The notes under the pieces are model-generated. The model saw only the letters and a list, made by a program, of their open reading frames with translations. It ran no database searches and had not been told where the DNA came from. Source: Panulirus ornatus (taxonomy: Eukaryota; Arthropoda; Malacostraca; Decapoda; Palinuridae). From it: a stretch of DNA of 64,000 bases. Positions 32,561 to 43,113 of this stretch are shown piece after piece. Numbering within the stretch: position 1 is the stretch's first letter; the number at the start of each line of letters is the position of its first letter. The stretch covers positions 21,758,929 to 21,822,928 of the forward strand of contig NC_092279.1 in the NCBI RefSeq assembly GCF_036320965.1. Reading direction: 5' to 3'. A program made the position numbers and the translations under genes.

Positions 32561-33072
32561 AGCGTCTTTACCAAAGAAATCGAGACTTGCTTCGTTTTCT
32601 AATTTTTGCGATCACCCAACCCTGTTGTAGTGTGATGCGTCTGTTGTGTATTGGAGTATATTTTTGGAGGTAGTCTCTTCGTATCGGATCTTCCTCTTAA
32701 TCCTCCTCCTCTTCCTCCTTCTCTTCCTCTTCCTCTTGCTTCTTCTACCCCTCCTCCTCCTCCTCCTCTTTCCTCTTCTTCCTCTTCCGTTTCCTCCACC
32801 TCCTCCTTCTCTTGCAGCGTCTTTACCAAAGAAATCGAGACTGTTTCGTTTTCTAATTTTGCGATCACCCAACCCTGTTGTTATGTTACGCGTCCGTTGT
32901 GTATTGGAGTATTTTTTTGGAGGTAGTCTCTTCGTATCAGATCTCCCTCTTATTCCTCCTCCTCCTCCTTCTCTTCCTCCTCCTCCTCCTCCTCCTCCTC
33001 CTCCTCCTCCTCCTCCTTCTACCTCTCCTCCTCTTCCTCTTCTTCCTCCACCTCCTCCTCCTTCTCTTGCAG
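32561..33072 (+). repeat. ~254-bp direct tandem duplication with (TCC)n tracts
   Basis: Copy 1 starts CGTCTTTACCAAAGAAATCG at 32564 and copy 2 starts at 32818. Both contain GCGATCACCCAACCCTGTTG, GTGTATTGGAGTAT and GGAGGTAGTCTCTTCGTATC. Each ends in a 110-130-nt pyrimidine tract (TCC/TTCC repeats) closed by CTTCTCTTGCAG (AG at 32817 and 33072). The tracts differ in composition, showing independent triplet expansion after duplication. Confidence 0.88.
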
Positions 33073-33187
33073 TGCCGACGGGACCCGATCTAGTTAATCT
33101 GGATCTCAGGTGATGAGGTATAATGTAAACAAGATACTTTGGCTCCAGGTTGGTGTGAACGTGTAAGGTAATCAAAACCCCCCCTCC

Positions 33188-33189
<2 letters not shown>
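33073..33189. other. Short spacer after polypyrimidine-AG
   Basis: Sequence after TTGCAG runs 35 nt to CTCAGGTGATG. This resembles a micro-exon with donor, but there is no independent support. Confidence 0.25.

Positions 33190-33263
<74 letters not shown>
33190..33263 (+). repeat. (CT)n microsatellite
   Basis: About 36 CT dinucleotides, followed by a CCCTCCCTCC run. Confidence 0.97.
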
Positions 33264-33268
<5 letters not shown>

Positions 33269-33423
33269 CCTCCTCCCTCCCTCCCTCCCCGTGTGGGTCG
33301 TGACATTTAAACTTGGAATTTAATAGTCTGGTTAAGGTTCGGACCTGTTTTGTGACAAGTCCGGGGAGGCGGGAGGAGAGGAAGGGGGACTGGTCCCGAT
33401 CCTCCTACGTCTCCGTTGAATAT

Positions 33424-33426
<3 letters not shown>

Positions 33427-33495
<69 letters not shown>
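33427..33495 (+). repeat. (CT)n microsatellite
   Basis: About 34 TC dinucleotides after GAATATATAT. Confidence 0.97.
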
Positions 33496-33500
<5 letters not shown>

Positions 33501-34726
33501 TTTTTTCATCTGTGGTTATCGCTGTGTGTTTTCCCCAGGTTCCGCCTCCCCCCCCCCCCGAAAAAAAAATGAAAAAGATATACAGTAAACCTGGAAATAG
33601 GTAGTGGTATCTATGTATGGCCTCTGGTGTATAGAAGTTCACAGTATTTCCCTCCCCCAGTACTGCTGCTCACTTGGGACGCTAAGGGGGAGGGGGAAGG
33701 AGGGACACGTTATAAAACTGTCTTTCATTCCGTTAATGTGGACGAGGGAGGGGGAGGGCGCTGGCCTCTCTCTCTTGTGGCATTTGATTGTGAAGGGTTT
33801 GGTGTTCGCCCCCCCCCAATCCTCCAGTCTTTACAGATTGGCAAGGATTGGCAAGGATTCTCAGTTTCTCGTACAGGAGAGGCTCTTTACCCCTAAAAAA
33901 TCGGTGGACACTCCATCCATCATCCAGTTCTGTGGATGGGTAGGCACGAACGCTCACTGAATGAAGCGTCGGGAGTGTCGAACCCTGGTTCTTTGGGTGA
34001 TTGCGAAGGAATAGCGTACCTTGAACATTGCTCCACAGGAGTTGAACCTGAGTCTGCTAACTTACAGTTGGCCCAGCCCGACCGACCGGTACCTATAAAA
34101 CTAACCCGAGGAGTCGACTACCCAGTGGTGCCCAGTGGTGAATAATTACGGAGCTCTGTTGTTAGCAGTATCGAAGCCGCTCGAACACCATGGTCTTCGG
34201 GAGTGATACATATATACGAGAGGTAGCCTAGAGACTGTGTGTGTGTGTGTGTGTGTGTGTGTGGCACGTAGACCCTCCACTTGTGAATGGAGACGAAGGT
34301 AAATATCATGATTACTGAAAGGGACGGTGTAGTTACGATACCACTGCGTTGGCAACTTTACGACCGGGTAATGGAGGCGCGGTATCATTCTTTTTTTTTT
34401 TTTTCTATATCGTCAGTGCGCAGGTTGGTTCACCCGCTCCTTTGAGGCTGATGATATCGTAACACTGAGTTAAGAGGTTATTATCGATGGGTAATTTTTG
34501 TCAGTAAGGACTTTACTGGCAAGTGCTCGCAGCTGTGGCTGGCCGGCTGGCTTGGGAACATCGTGTTCTGGTCATGGCTTCTTAAGTTGTTGATGGTGAC
34601 CAACATGAGTGATCGACCAGCTGTTCATCAGTACGCTGGCTGGCTGGCTGGCTGGCTCGAGGACGTTTGATAGACTTGGGTTTCGTCGCGACATTTTGGC
34701 TGGTTTACGTAAGGATATTGGGGCCA

Positions 34727-34730
<4 letters not shown>
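33496..34730. other. Spacer, no gene; weak tRNA-like words
   Basis: Contains C-runs at 33546-33560 and (GT)n at 34236-34262. On the minus strand around 33965-34070 two B-box-like words occur (GGGTTCGACACTCC and AGGTTCAACTCCTG). No A box or cloverleaf is visible, so I do not call a tRNA or SINE. CTGGCTGGCTGGCTGG lies at 34637-34653. Confidence 0.45.

Positions 34731-34731
<1 letters not shown>

Positions 34732-34779
<48 letters not shown>
34732..34779 (+). repeat. (GT)n microsatellite
   Basis: 24 GT dinucleotides. Confidence 0.96.
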
Positions 34780-34782
<3 letters not shown>

Positions 34783-35034
34783 CCAGCCACACACACTACT
34801 TCACGAACTAATTCTAGACAGGTGTTGTTATGCCTCCACCCCCGACCGCATCTCACCAGCTGGTAGTGTGCAATCCTGGGTCTTGATACCTGGGGACTTT
34901 GCTGTACCATCGTTCAGTGCACGGACGAAGTTGCGAGCGCATCTCAACCCATTAGGGTCAACGGTTGTTCACCATCGTCTGGTGTGAGAGGAGGAGCAAG
35001 GGAAGGATATACGAACGCACAGTAGTAGAGTGGT

Positions 35035-35435
35035 GGTGTAAGACTAGGAACCAGGCACACGAACACACTGTAGTGTGATGGGTGTAAGACTTGGAACCAG
35101 GCACACGACCTCACTGTAGTGTGATGGGTACAAGACCAGTGTGATGGGTGTAAGACTTGGAACCAGGCACACGAACACACTGTAGTGTGATGGGTACAAG
35201 ACCAGTGTGATGGGTGTAAGACTTGGAACCAGGCACATGAACTCACTGTAGTGTGATGGGTGTAAGATCAGTGTGATGGGTGTAAGACTAGGAACCAGGC
35301 ACACGAACACACTGGAGTGTGATGGGTGTAAGATCAGAGTGATCGGTGTAAGATGAGTGTGATGGGTGTCAGACTAGGAACCAGGCACACGAACATACTG
35401 TAGTGTGATGGGTACAAGACCAGTGTGATGGGCGC
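35035..35435 (+). repeat. Hierarchical minisatellite (46-bp and 20-bp modules)
   Basis: GGAACCAGG starts at 35047, 35093, 35159, 35225, 35291 and 35377, i.e. steps of 46, 66, 66, 66 and 86 bp. A 46-bp module is thus followed by zero, one or two copies of a 20-bp module (AGTGTGATGGGTGTAAGATC-like, or GGGTACAAGACC variant). Confidence 0.88.
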
Positions 35436-35800
35436 AGGAAGAGTTACTGTTATATACAAACATACTGTAGAGTGTGATTTCCTTCGTCAGGTGGGTCCCC
35501 GGTGTATTTTGAAACTAGGTTGATCCCACATCTCTTGCTCTGCAGGGGATTCAGTACGCACGATGGTTCACTTAAAGCCACGTATGATCGAGCTGAAGGC
35601 TGCCGTTGGGAATGAGTCCCTTGGCCACCAAAAGGGGGGGAAGAAAAAGTGGCTGTGGTACACATTTTGTTCCTTCAGGATGTGCCAGTCCTGGGTTGTG
35701 CAACGTGTACTCGATGTAGAACGACAGCATATCGAGCAGCTTGATAGACCAGGTCCTTGTGTGAAAGGGTGTGAGGTTTGGAGCGTAGCCCTAAACATCA
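35436..35800. other. Unique spacer, no gene recognised
   Basis: Open frames here are short and match nothing I know. Confidence 0.45.
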
Positions 35801-36065
35801 GTTAAAGTGAGGTTAAGTATTTATTCAAGGGTCCAGCCCCGAGACCAGTGTAAAGTGAGGTTTAAGTGTGGTTAAGGGGTCAGCCCCGAGACGAACTTTG
35901 AAATGTGGTTAAGTGTACTTAAGGGCCCAACCCCAAGACGAACGTAAAGTGAAGTAAAGTATACTTAAGGGGTTCAGCCCCGACACGAACGTAAAGTGAA
36001 GTTAAGTAGACTTAAAGGGTGGCTAACCACTAGATCATAAAGTGAGGTAAGGTACACCTAAGGGC
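35800..36065 (+). repeat. ~48-bp degenerate minisatellite, ~5 units
   Basis: TAAAGTGAGGTTAAGTATAC-like starts recur about every 48 bp (35803, 35851, then about 35898, 35948, 35992), each followed by AAGGGGTCAGCCCCGAGACG. The GGGGT.AGCCCC core is a small inverted repeat. Confidence 0.8.
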
Positions 36066-36708
36066 CCCACCGACTGGTTTACGACCGTTTTATGGAACGG
36101 CATCGTTCATGACAGTTCATGACTGGTATACGAGGTCATTACAGACGCGTACGGTCCTTGAGCGGCGAGTTTATGGTCATTTTATGGGGAGGCGTCCCTC
36201 ATGGCACCGTTACTGGCACCGGCCTCGCTCCTCTCCCCTACCGAGGGGGAGGGTAAGGCTTGCCTCCCCGCTATAGGGACCCACTGAGAAGGACCTTGGG
36301 TAGGAGGGGAGAAAATCGCTTCGACGACACGAACCCTCCCTCAGCACGACGGTACGTTATGATGGCCTGCTTGTATCAAGCTGTAGCGGTGGACTTGGAA
36401 AACGCGTGGGTACGGCCCTTGGGGCATGACGACCTTAGGCCTTTGACCTAAGGCCTGAAAGACCGGGGGTCAACAAGGCCAGGCCATCTTGCCCTTTAAG
36501 GTCGTCTGACTGACTGTCGCGCTTAAGGGTAAATTTTTAAGGTCCATAAACCTAGGGTTTTCTGTTTATTGATGGAGCTCGGCCGAGCCCCCTCCGCTGA
36601 TAATCGTGTCAGCTGACGGCTGATCGTTGCTGACATCGTGTCAGCTGACTGCTGAACAAGAGGCACAGAAACAGACTTGTCTGGGTTAACAGACGGGAGG
36701 GCCAATGG

Positions 36709-36710
<2 letters not shown>
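36066..36710. other. Spacer with dispersed motif, no gene
   Basis: 36346-36357 CAGCACGACGGTACG matches the motif of the 20450-20800 minisatellite. GTGTCAGCTGAC is duplicated at 36606-36617 and 36638-36649. No gene is recognised. Confidence 0.5.
36410..36465 (+). repeat. Dispersed short repeat copy (GGGTATAATGG family), diverged
   Basis: ACGGCCCTTGGGGCATGACG followed by ACCTTAGGCCTTTGACCT parallels the copy at 15926-16010. Confidence 0.4.

Positions 36711-36711
<1 letters not shown>

Positions 36712-36760
<49 letters not shown>
36712..36760 (+). repeat. (CA)n microsatellite
   Basis: 24 CA dinucleotides. Confidence 0.96.
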
Positions 36761-36762
<2 letters not shown>

Positions 36763-37327
36763 GAAGAGTGTGATTTCCTCACCTCCCCCTCACTCCACCT
36801 CGGCCGTGCCAACTGGCTCTCTCCGCCTTCTCTCCTCGAACCCCCCAACGGCCGTGCATGTTCCCCCAACCAACCAACCAACCAACTAACCCTCACCGCC
36901 AACACCCCACGGCCGTGCCTGCTTCCAACAGCTTGGGTCGACCAACGCCCCGACCCAACCCAACTGCCACCAAGTGAATTTATCTGTCTTGAATGCATGT
37001 TCGCACGCCCGGTGTCGAACACATGTTTGGAACACATGTGATAGATAACGGAGGACCTGATGGTCTGTGACGAGGTTATCTCCCTGAGGACAGAAGAGTT
37101 ATCTTCGTTTCCCCCAGTGTTTGTAGATGGAGACAGGACAGTGGAAAAGAGGGATCGTGTTTGAAGTAGCTGTCGGTACGTAACCCAGTTTAGGGTACGT
37201 ACATATTGGAGGCTATTTATTAGGTGAGTATCAGGGTATAGGTGTTTTTAAGCCTTGAATCAGCGGTAGTGTGTTGATAACGTTTTTGTCCTCGTGTGGG
37301 TCCGTGTGTGTGTGTGTGTGTGTGTGG
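36761..37327. other. Unique spacer with (GT)n tract
   Basis: CCAACCAACCAACCAAC lies at 36866-36882 and (GT)n at 37304-37326. No gene is recognised. Confidence 0.45.
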
Positions 37328-37329
37328 AG

Positions 37330-37662
37330 TTCATGAGTTTGTTCGTGTTGGCAGACCGGCACACAGTGCGAGGGTTCATGGTGTTGGCAGATCGGCACAC
37401 AGTGCGAGGGTTCATGGTGTTGGCAGATCGGCACACAGTGCGAGGGTTCATGGTGTTGGCAGCCCAGTCTACAGTGCAGTGGTTCATAGTGTTGGTAGTC
37501 CAGTCTACAGTGCAGTGGTTCATGGTGTTGGCAGTCCAGTCCGTAGTGCAGTTGTTCATGGTGTTGGCAGCTCAGTCCACAGTACAATGGATCATGGTGT
37601 TGGCAGTTCTAGACCACAGTACAATAGATCATGATGTTGGCAGTCCCAGGCCACAGTACTCG
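37330..37662 (+). repeat. 36-bp minisatellite, ~9 units
   Basis: The unit is built from GTTCATGGTGTTGGCAGATC and GGCACACAGTGCGAGG. Left units carry GATCGGCACAC and right units CAGTCTACAGTGCAG, a two-subfamily array. 36 = 12 codons, so frames open on both strands (NTMNHCTVDWTA on -) without evidence of coding. Confidence 0.9.
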
Positions 37663-37904
37663 GCCCTCAGTGGTCGCAGTGTGGGTCACCTGGCGCTTCC
37701 TGGGTCGGTGTTTGTCTTGTGTGACCCATGGTGGAATGTGGGCGACCGTGGGCTCTGCCCGCGTGGCTTGTGTGGGTCTAGGATGTGATGTGTGGGTGTT
37801 GTCTCGCCTGACGTGGAGGGCTGTGTGGGTGTCACCCATGAATGGGTTATGTGGGTTCCGTATGACATCATGACGCTGGTAGGGTGACGTTGTGTCGCTT
37901 GACT

Positions 37905-37944
<40 letters not shown>

Positions 37945-38549
37945 ATGTGTGGGATGGGTGGGTGCGAATATATGGGCTCATGTGACCCCCACGGCCTTGT
38001 GGGGGAGTGTCACTGTGGCACGTCCGCTGCGTTTAAAGCCTGTTTGGGTGTGAGGACGACACTACTTGGAAAGGGCATTGTGTGTGGACACGCGAGAACC
38101 TGGCTTCTTCTGGTCAGTGTGCAGGATGATGGACGTGTCCTCATGGTATCTTCCCTCCCTCTACGTGTTTCCCGTCCTGAGGAAGTGGAGGGTCGGGAGG
38201 GAGCCTTGTATCCTCGCATAGACCTTGGGGGTCTCTGTGTATCTACACGTCTGTGTCTTATGTTTTATGTTGGTTTGACGGATGGAGACGTCGCCATTCT
38301 TTCTTTATTAAGGCCAGGGGTTCGGACCCCGTTGGCCTGTGTTACGTCATACACGGGCCGCTCGGGGGCTTGGCTCTCTTCCTGTAGCAGAAGTTTACCA
38401 GTGGTTATGTAGTAGATGCGGCGGGATTACGTATGCGTGTAAGTTATTTAACACCACTCGAGTGAAGTGTATCGAGTGATAACCACAGTATGTGTGGTAT
38501 TCATTTTATGGGCATGATGTCTTGCCTAGAATGTCGTGTGAGGGAGGGA
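37663..38549. other. GT-rich spacer, no gene recognised
   Basis: (GT)n lies at 37906-37938. AGGGGTTCGGACCCC at 38316-38330 is a short perfect palindromic word without further tRNA-like structure. No gene is recognised. Confidence 0.45.
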
Positions 38550-39135
38550 GGAAAAGGAACAGTGTAGGGGCAGTTGGGGACGTTACCAAGTGGGCGATGG
38601 AGAGACGGGGGGACAGTGTGAGACAGTTGGGGATGTTGCCAAGTGGGTGATGGAGAGACGGAGGAGGGGAGGAAGGGGCAGTGTGAGACAGTTGGAATTG
38701 TTGGCAAGTGGGTGATGGAGAGACGGGGGACAGTGTGAGACAGTTGGGGATGTTGCCAAGTGGGTGATGGAGAGACGGAGGAGGGGAGGAAGGGGCAGTG
38801 TGAAGACAGTTGGGGTTGGCAAGTGGGTGATGGAGAGACGGGGGACAGTGTGAGACAGTTGGGAATGTTGCCAAGTGGGTGTTGGAGAGACGGAGGAGGG
38901 GGGAAGGGGCAGTGTGAAGACAGTTGGGGTTGGCAAGTCGGTGATGGAGAGACGGGGGACAGTGCGAGACAGTTGGGGACGTTACTAAGTGGGTGATGGA
39001 GAGACGGGGGATCAGTGTGAGACAGTTGGGGACGTTACTAAGTGGGTGATGGAGAGACGGGGGATCAGTGTGAGACAGTTGGGGACGTTACCAAGTGGGT
39101 GATGGAGAGACGAGCGGCTGGGCAGTGTGAGAGAC
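38550..39135 (+). repeat. ~52-bp minisatellite with 63-bp variants, ~10 units
   Basis: The unit is built from GATGGAGAGACGGGGGACAG, TGTGAGACAGTTGGGGATGT and TGCCAAGTGGGT. Longer units insert AGGAGGGGAGGAAGGGG after GAGACGG, and the long and short types alternate from 38640 to 38940. Confidence 0.9.
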
Positions 39136-40263
39136 AGTTGGTGGGACGTACTTTGTTCGCTGGCAGGCGGCGTCACGGGTGTGGATATGCGTCACAGGTG
39201 GAGGTGAGGCAGTCCATCCACCCGAGGTCAGTGGCCTCTCCTCCTCCTCGTCTTGAGAGCGTCGCCGTCCGTTGCCCTCGCCTCGCTGGCTGCCCACGTG
39301 TTCGCGTCTGGGGTAAACACGGTGGCGTCTGCTGTCACCATTAGTGGCGGCGCGGGGCGATAATTTCCCCCCCTCAGAAGCCACGGGTAATGGGCGTGTT
39401 TGAGAGATATGCCACCGGCGGCCGACGTAGTATGTCGCGGAGAGGAGTCGTTGTAAACGTATGCGCCTCGCAACTGTATGGTCCAGCGGCCGCCGGTCCA
39501 CGCGGGGTAGGGAGGAGACGCGCCCGAAACCTTGCGTGTGCTCGTCTCGTTGCTGTTGTTGTCGCTGTCACCCGTAGCATTACAGGGGCTGCCTAGCTGT
39601 TGTTGTGTCGCCTGCGTAGTGTAGCAACAAGGGATCCCCTCGCCCGGCCGTTGTTCGTGGGGTCGGGAGTCAACACACACACACACACACACACACGCTT
39701 TAACATAATGATGACATATTAAAAACACTCTTAACCAGATACTCATAAAACTTTCATGCAGTCTTTTACCAGCATCATTGGAATTAAATGGTATAAGTCA
39801 GGTAACTTTAGTTTTGGATTTTGCCAGAGTTAGGCCACTTCCAAAAAGTTTAGACCGATAACTTTTAATCTTCATAACTTTGGAGAACATTTAAACTTTG
39901 TGCCTTTGTTTTCCCAGCATCTCGAGAACTGGGCGGTTTAAATCGACTTCATATATATAAATATATAAGAAAAAGGTATAACGTGGAACTTAGAGCCTGG
40001 CTTTCCCAGTTATAAAAAGTACTTTACCTGGTTTCACTTCCTGTAACTTATATGTGCTGCAGTATACGGAGGTCTGCCACACCACTACACACTACTGGTT
40101 GTGTATAATTGTGGCTCCCGGACACTCGTGTTTGCCAGTGTGGAAGCTGCACTTGGGATGGGGGATTATGTGGTGTTTCGTATCGTGGGATGAATGCCGA
40201 CGAGGTCGTGACCCGCGCATCAGATATTCCGCGTCTTATTTCCAAAGGTTTTGATAGATGGCG

Positions 40264-40264
<1 letters not shown>
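39136..40264. other. Unique spacer; AT-rich half, no gene
   Basis: 39136-39670 is GC-rich with scattered GGCGGC/CCGCC words. (CA)n lies at 39671-39696. 39700-40050 is AT-rich and repeat-free. No gene is recognised. Confidence 0.5.
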
Positions 40265-40265
<1 letters not shown>

Positions 40266-40325
<60 letters not shown>

Positions 40326-40330
40326 GCGCG
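40266..40330 (+). repeat. Compound (CA)n(CG)n microsatellite
   Basis: 22 CA units pass directly into ten CG units (40311-40330). Pure alternating purine-pyrimidine DNA over 65 bp is a classic Z-DNA-prone sequence. Confidence 0.95.
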
Positions 40331-40991
40331 TGCACGCAGAGGAACGCTAAACGGTGACATTGCTCTTTCATGGCATTTCTGACGTGTGGCAAACCTTTCT
40401 TTAGTGTTGCTTTTACCAGCAGTACAGCTTACGTGACGGACAGTCCGTGTTTCCTGCTTGATTGAGAGGGAGGTGTGACGCTATGTGTGGCGGGGGTGTG
40501 TACCCGGCACTTCAGACCTCCTGACGGTGAAGAGGGTAGTGAGGCAGGACACCCACCAGCAGGAGATAGCCTAGCCCCGTACCGGCACGGTACACCTTTT
40601 TACCGGGGAGGGAATGAATGACGTAGCGGCGTTCACTGTGGTGGACCTTTGCGTCGCCAGGGTCTCTAGACGTTGGCCAGGTAACGTCAGGCCACGTCAG
40701 TGGTCCAGAGTGACGTGTGTGTGTAAGCAGATCCTCGCTTTGAAAAGGAACGTGAGTTCATTCAGTGTTGCTGTGAATAGACACACCAAAGCCGTAATGC
40801 GTGTGTGTGTGTGTGTTGCAAGAGTTTGATGTCTCAATCCGCCATGCATGCAGCTTGTGAAGGATCGTACACCATGTTTACCGGTTGATTTATAGTGTTG
40901 TTGATATGCTCCTACGTTGCATCACGAGTGTTGGGGCAGCAGCGTTGGGGAGGAGGGTGTGGAGGAGGAGGAGGCGTGGGTTGGTGGAGTG
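40331..40991. other. Unique spacer, no gene recognised
   Basis: GTACCGGCACGGTAC at 40578-40592 is a 6-bp-arm palindrome. Nothing coding is recognised. Confidence 0.45.
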
Positions 40992-41588
40992 GGTTCCTTT
41001 ATTTGCTTCGCTAAAGGAGGAGGGGATGCATTGCTCTTTAAGTGGTGGAGATGCTGAGCTTTTTCTTGTTGCTAGACATAAAAGGACCTGCGTTTTTCAT
41101 CAAGGGGGGACCTTAAAAGGACAGTCTGTGGGTTTGCACTGACTGAGCAAGGACAACATTAAGGTTCCAGCAACAGGTTGCGTGAACTTGGTGTGAGAGG
41201 GGGGAAGTCCTCCTTGACGTCAGATAAGTGTCTTCCTCAGACACTCCACTGGCGTCAGGGCATTCCTCCATGCCCTGAGTCCAAAGGTTCCTTTATTTGC
41301 TTCGCTAAAGGAGGGGTAGGAGGGAGGGGATGCATTGCTCTTTAAGTGGTGGAGATGCTGAGCTTTTTCTTGTTGCTAGACATAAAAGGACCTGCGTTTT
41401 TCATCAAGGGGGGACCTTAAAAGGACAGTCTGTGGGTTTGCACTGATTGAGCAAGGACAACATTAAGGTTCCAGCAACAGGTTGCGTGAACTTGGTGTGA
41501 GAGGGGGGAAGTCCTCCTTGACGTCAGATGAGTGTCTTCCTCAGACACTCCACTGGCGTCAGGGCATTCCTCCATGCCCTGAGTCCAG
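40992..41588 (+). repeat. ~300-bp direct tandem duplication with hairpins
   Basis: Copy 1 (40992-41285) and copy 2 (41286-41588) both start GGTTCCTTTATTTGCTTCGC and end GCCCTGAGTCCA. I see one 10-bp indel near the start (AGGAGGGG words) and about two substitutions (ACTGACTGA/ACTGATTGA; CAGATAAGTG/CAGATGAGTG), so the duplication is recent. Each copy holds two adjacent perfect hairpins: AGTGTCT-TCCTC-AGACACT (41227-41245) and CAGGGCAT-TCCTCC-ATGCCCTG (41256-41277). The sequence family is unknown to me. Confidence 0.93.
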
Positions 41589-42935
41589 GTGTCAGCTTTG
41601 AGATACAGGATCTTTGTTGGAACTCTCAGTTCTTTCTCACTCATATCCCTCAAATCGTTCCTTAAATTTGGAGGCCTCTCTCAGTCTACCAACAAGAGAG
41701 GGAGGGTTGTTAGTGATGGGCGAAAGAGTAGTAACCTGTTACTTGGTGATGTTTGTGGTGGACGGGAGGGTTGGACTCCTTCCTTGCCTGAGTGATGTGG
41801 TGGTGGTGGGCGAATCGGCCAGAGGTGAGCCTGGACTGACAACCCTTCCTTCCTCCAGGCAGTGCATGCTAACCCTCTCCCCCTGTGGCTGTGGTGTTCT
41901 CTGCTGGCGCCACACACTGTTACCTCCCTTGTGGCTGTGGTGTAGTTATATTGTGGGTGTTGTTGCACTGCAGTTATGATGTAGTTGTGGGTGTCGTTGT
42001 AATGTTCGTCCTACCGCAGCGCCTCACTGGGTGCTGTGTACATGTGCATCACTACAATATGTCCCTAATGTGGTGTGCCTGTGTTGTCATCACACCTGCA
42101 GTGACGTGTGCTCATGGTGTGCCTGTCACCACAACGGGTGCAGGAGCTGTGTGGTAGCCGTTCGTGCTCTCCCACCCACAGTGGGTGTGGTGTCCAGGGT
42201 TGTCGCTCCGTTGATGTGGTGTGCCTTACCTCTGTTGTTGGTTGCTACACTGTGGGTGAGGTAGGCTACCCAACTCCTTCCCTACCATCCTTATGAACCT
42301 CCTTCCCACGTTCCCCTACCCTGAACTTACCCCCTCCCTCGTTCCCCCACCCTGAACTTTCCCCCTCCCTCGTTCCCCCACCTTGAGCTTCCCCCTCCCA
42401 CGTTCCCCCACCCTGAACTTCCCCTCCCAGGTCTTCATCTCACGCCATCCATTTTTCTCCCCTTGCCCTTCGACTGTCCCTCCCACGCCCCAGACGGAGG
42501 CGTCCCCTATTTCTCTTATCCTCCTCCGGGCTCTTTTTTTTTCCCAACTTTCATGTCGCCGCCGTGGGCGTGCCAGGCGACTCTCCCTAGGGCCCGAGCA
42601 GGGAACTTGACACATTCGGAACGACGGGCGAGCGTGATCAAAGAGTTAACAGCTCCCGGGGATTGACTGACTGACGCGCGCAAGCAAGCAGGCACGCGCC
42701 GCGCCATGAGTGAGTCTTTTTTTTTCATGTTTACTCCTGGCCGCTGGATCCTCACGCGTACGGGTTGGAGGATCACGTGGGCGGGTCTAAGGAAAAGCAT
42801 CAGTACAGGGAAAGGAAGAGTCGTGAGAGAGAGTAGTTGAAGATAGTAGAGGTTTAGAGGTGTGATTAGGGGTGTAGATGGAGAGGCCAGCGAAGCCAGT
42901 AATGTATGACGGCACAGCAGTGGCGACCTCAGCCG
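41589..42935. other. Spacer, loosely repetitive; no gene recognised
   Basis: 41880-42250 has recurring TGTGGCTGTGGTGT / GTGGTGTGCCT words. 42300-42430 has CCTTCCCCCTCCC and CGTTCCCCCACCCTGAAC repeated about four times (~38 bp). No gene is recognised. Confidence 0.5.
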
Positions 42936-42974
42936 GCTGGGCGAGATGATTGATTTGATTTGATGTTTGCCGGT

Positions 42975-43050
<76 letters not shown>

Positions 43051-43113
43051 GATTTGTTGCGCATCCCCAATGCTCATCCTGTGAGCGGTGGCGCACAAGG
43101 ACGACCCAGGTGC
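42936..43113 (-). mobile_element. Retrotransposon 3' tail, copy 4, split by (CA)36
   Basis: On the minus strand GCGCCACCGCTCACAGGATG and AGCATTGGGGATGCG match the tail of copies 1-3. Then comes a (GT)n tract, then TTTTACCGGCAAACATCAAA and TCAAATC, matching the element's terminal CCGGTGATATCGGTGCAAATCA region. So the tail continues on the far side of the microsatellite, and the tract lies inside the element copy. Confidence 0.65.
42977..43048 (+). repeat. (CA)n microsatellite inside a retrotransposon tail
   Basis: 36 CA dinucleotides. Other copies of the tail have GT/CA-rich words such as GTGCACTGTGTACAC at this place, a plausible seed. Confidence 0.96.
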
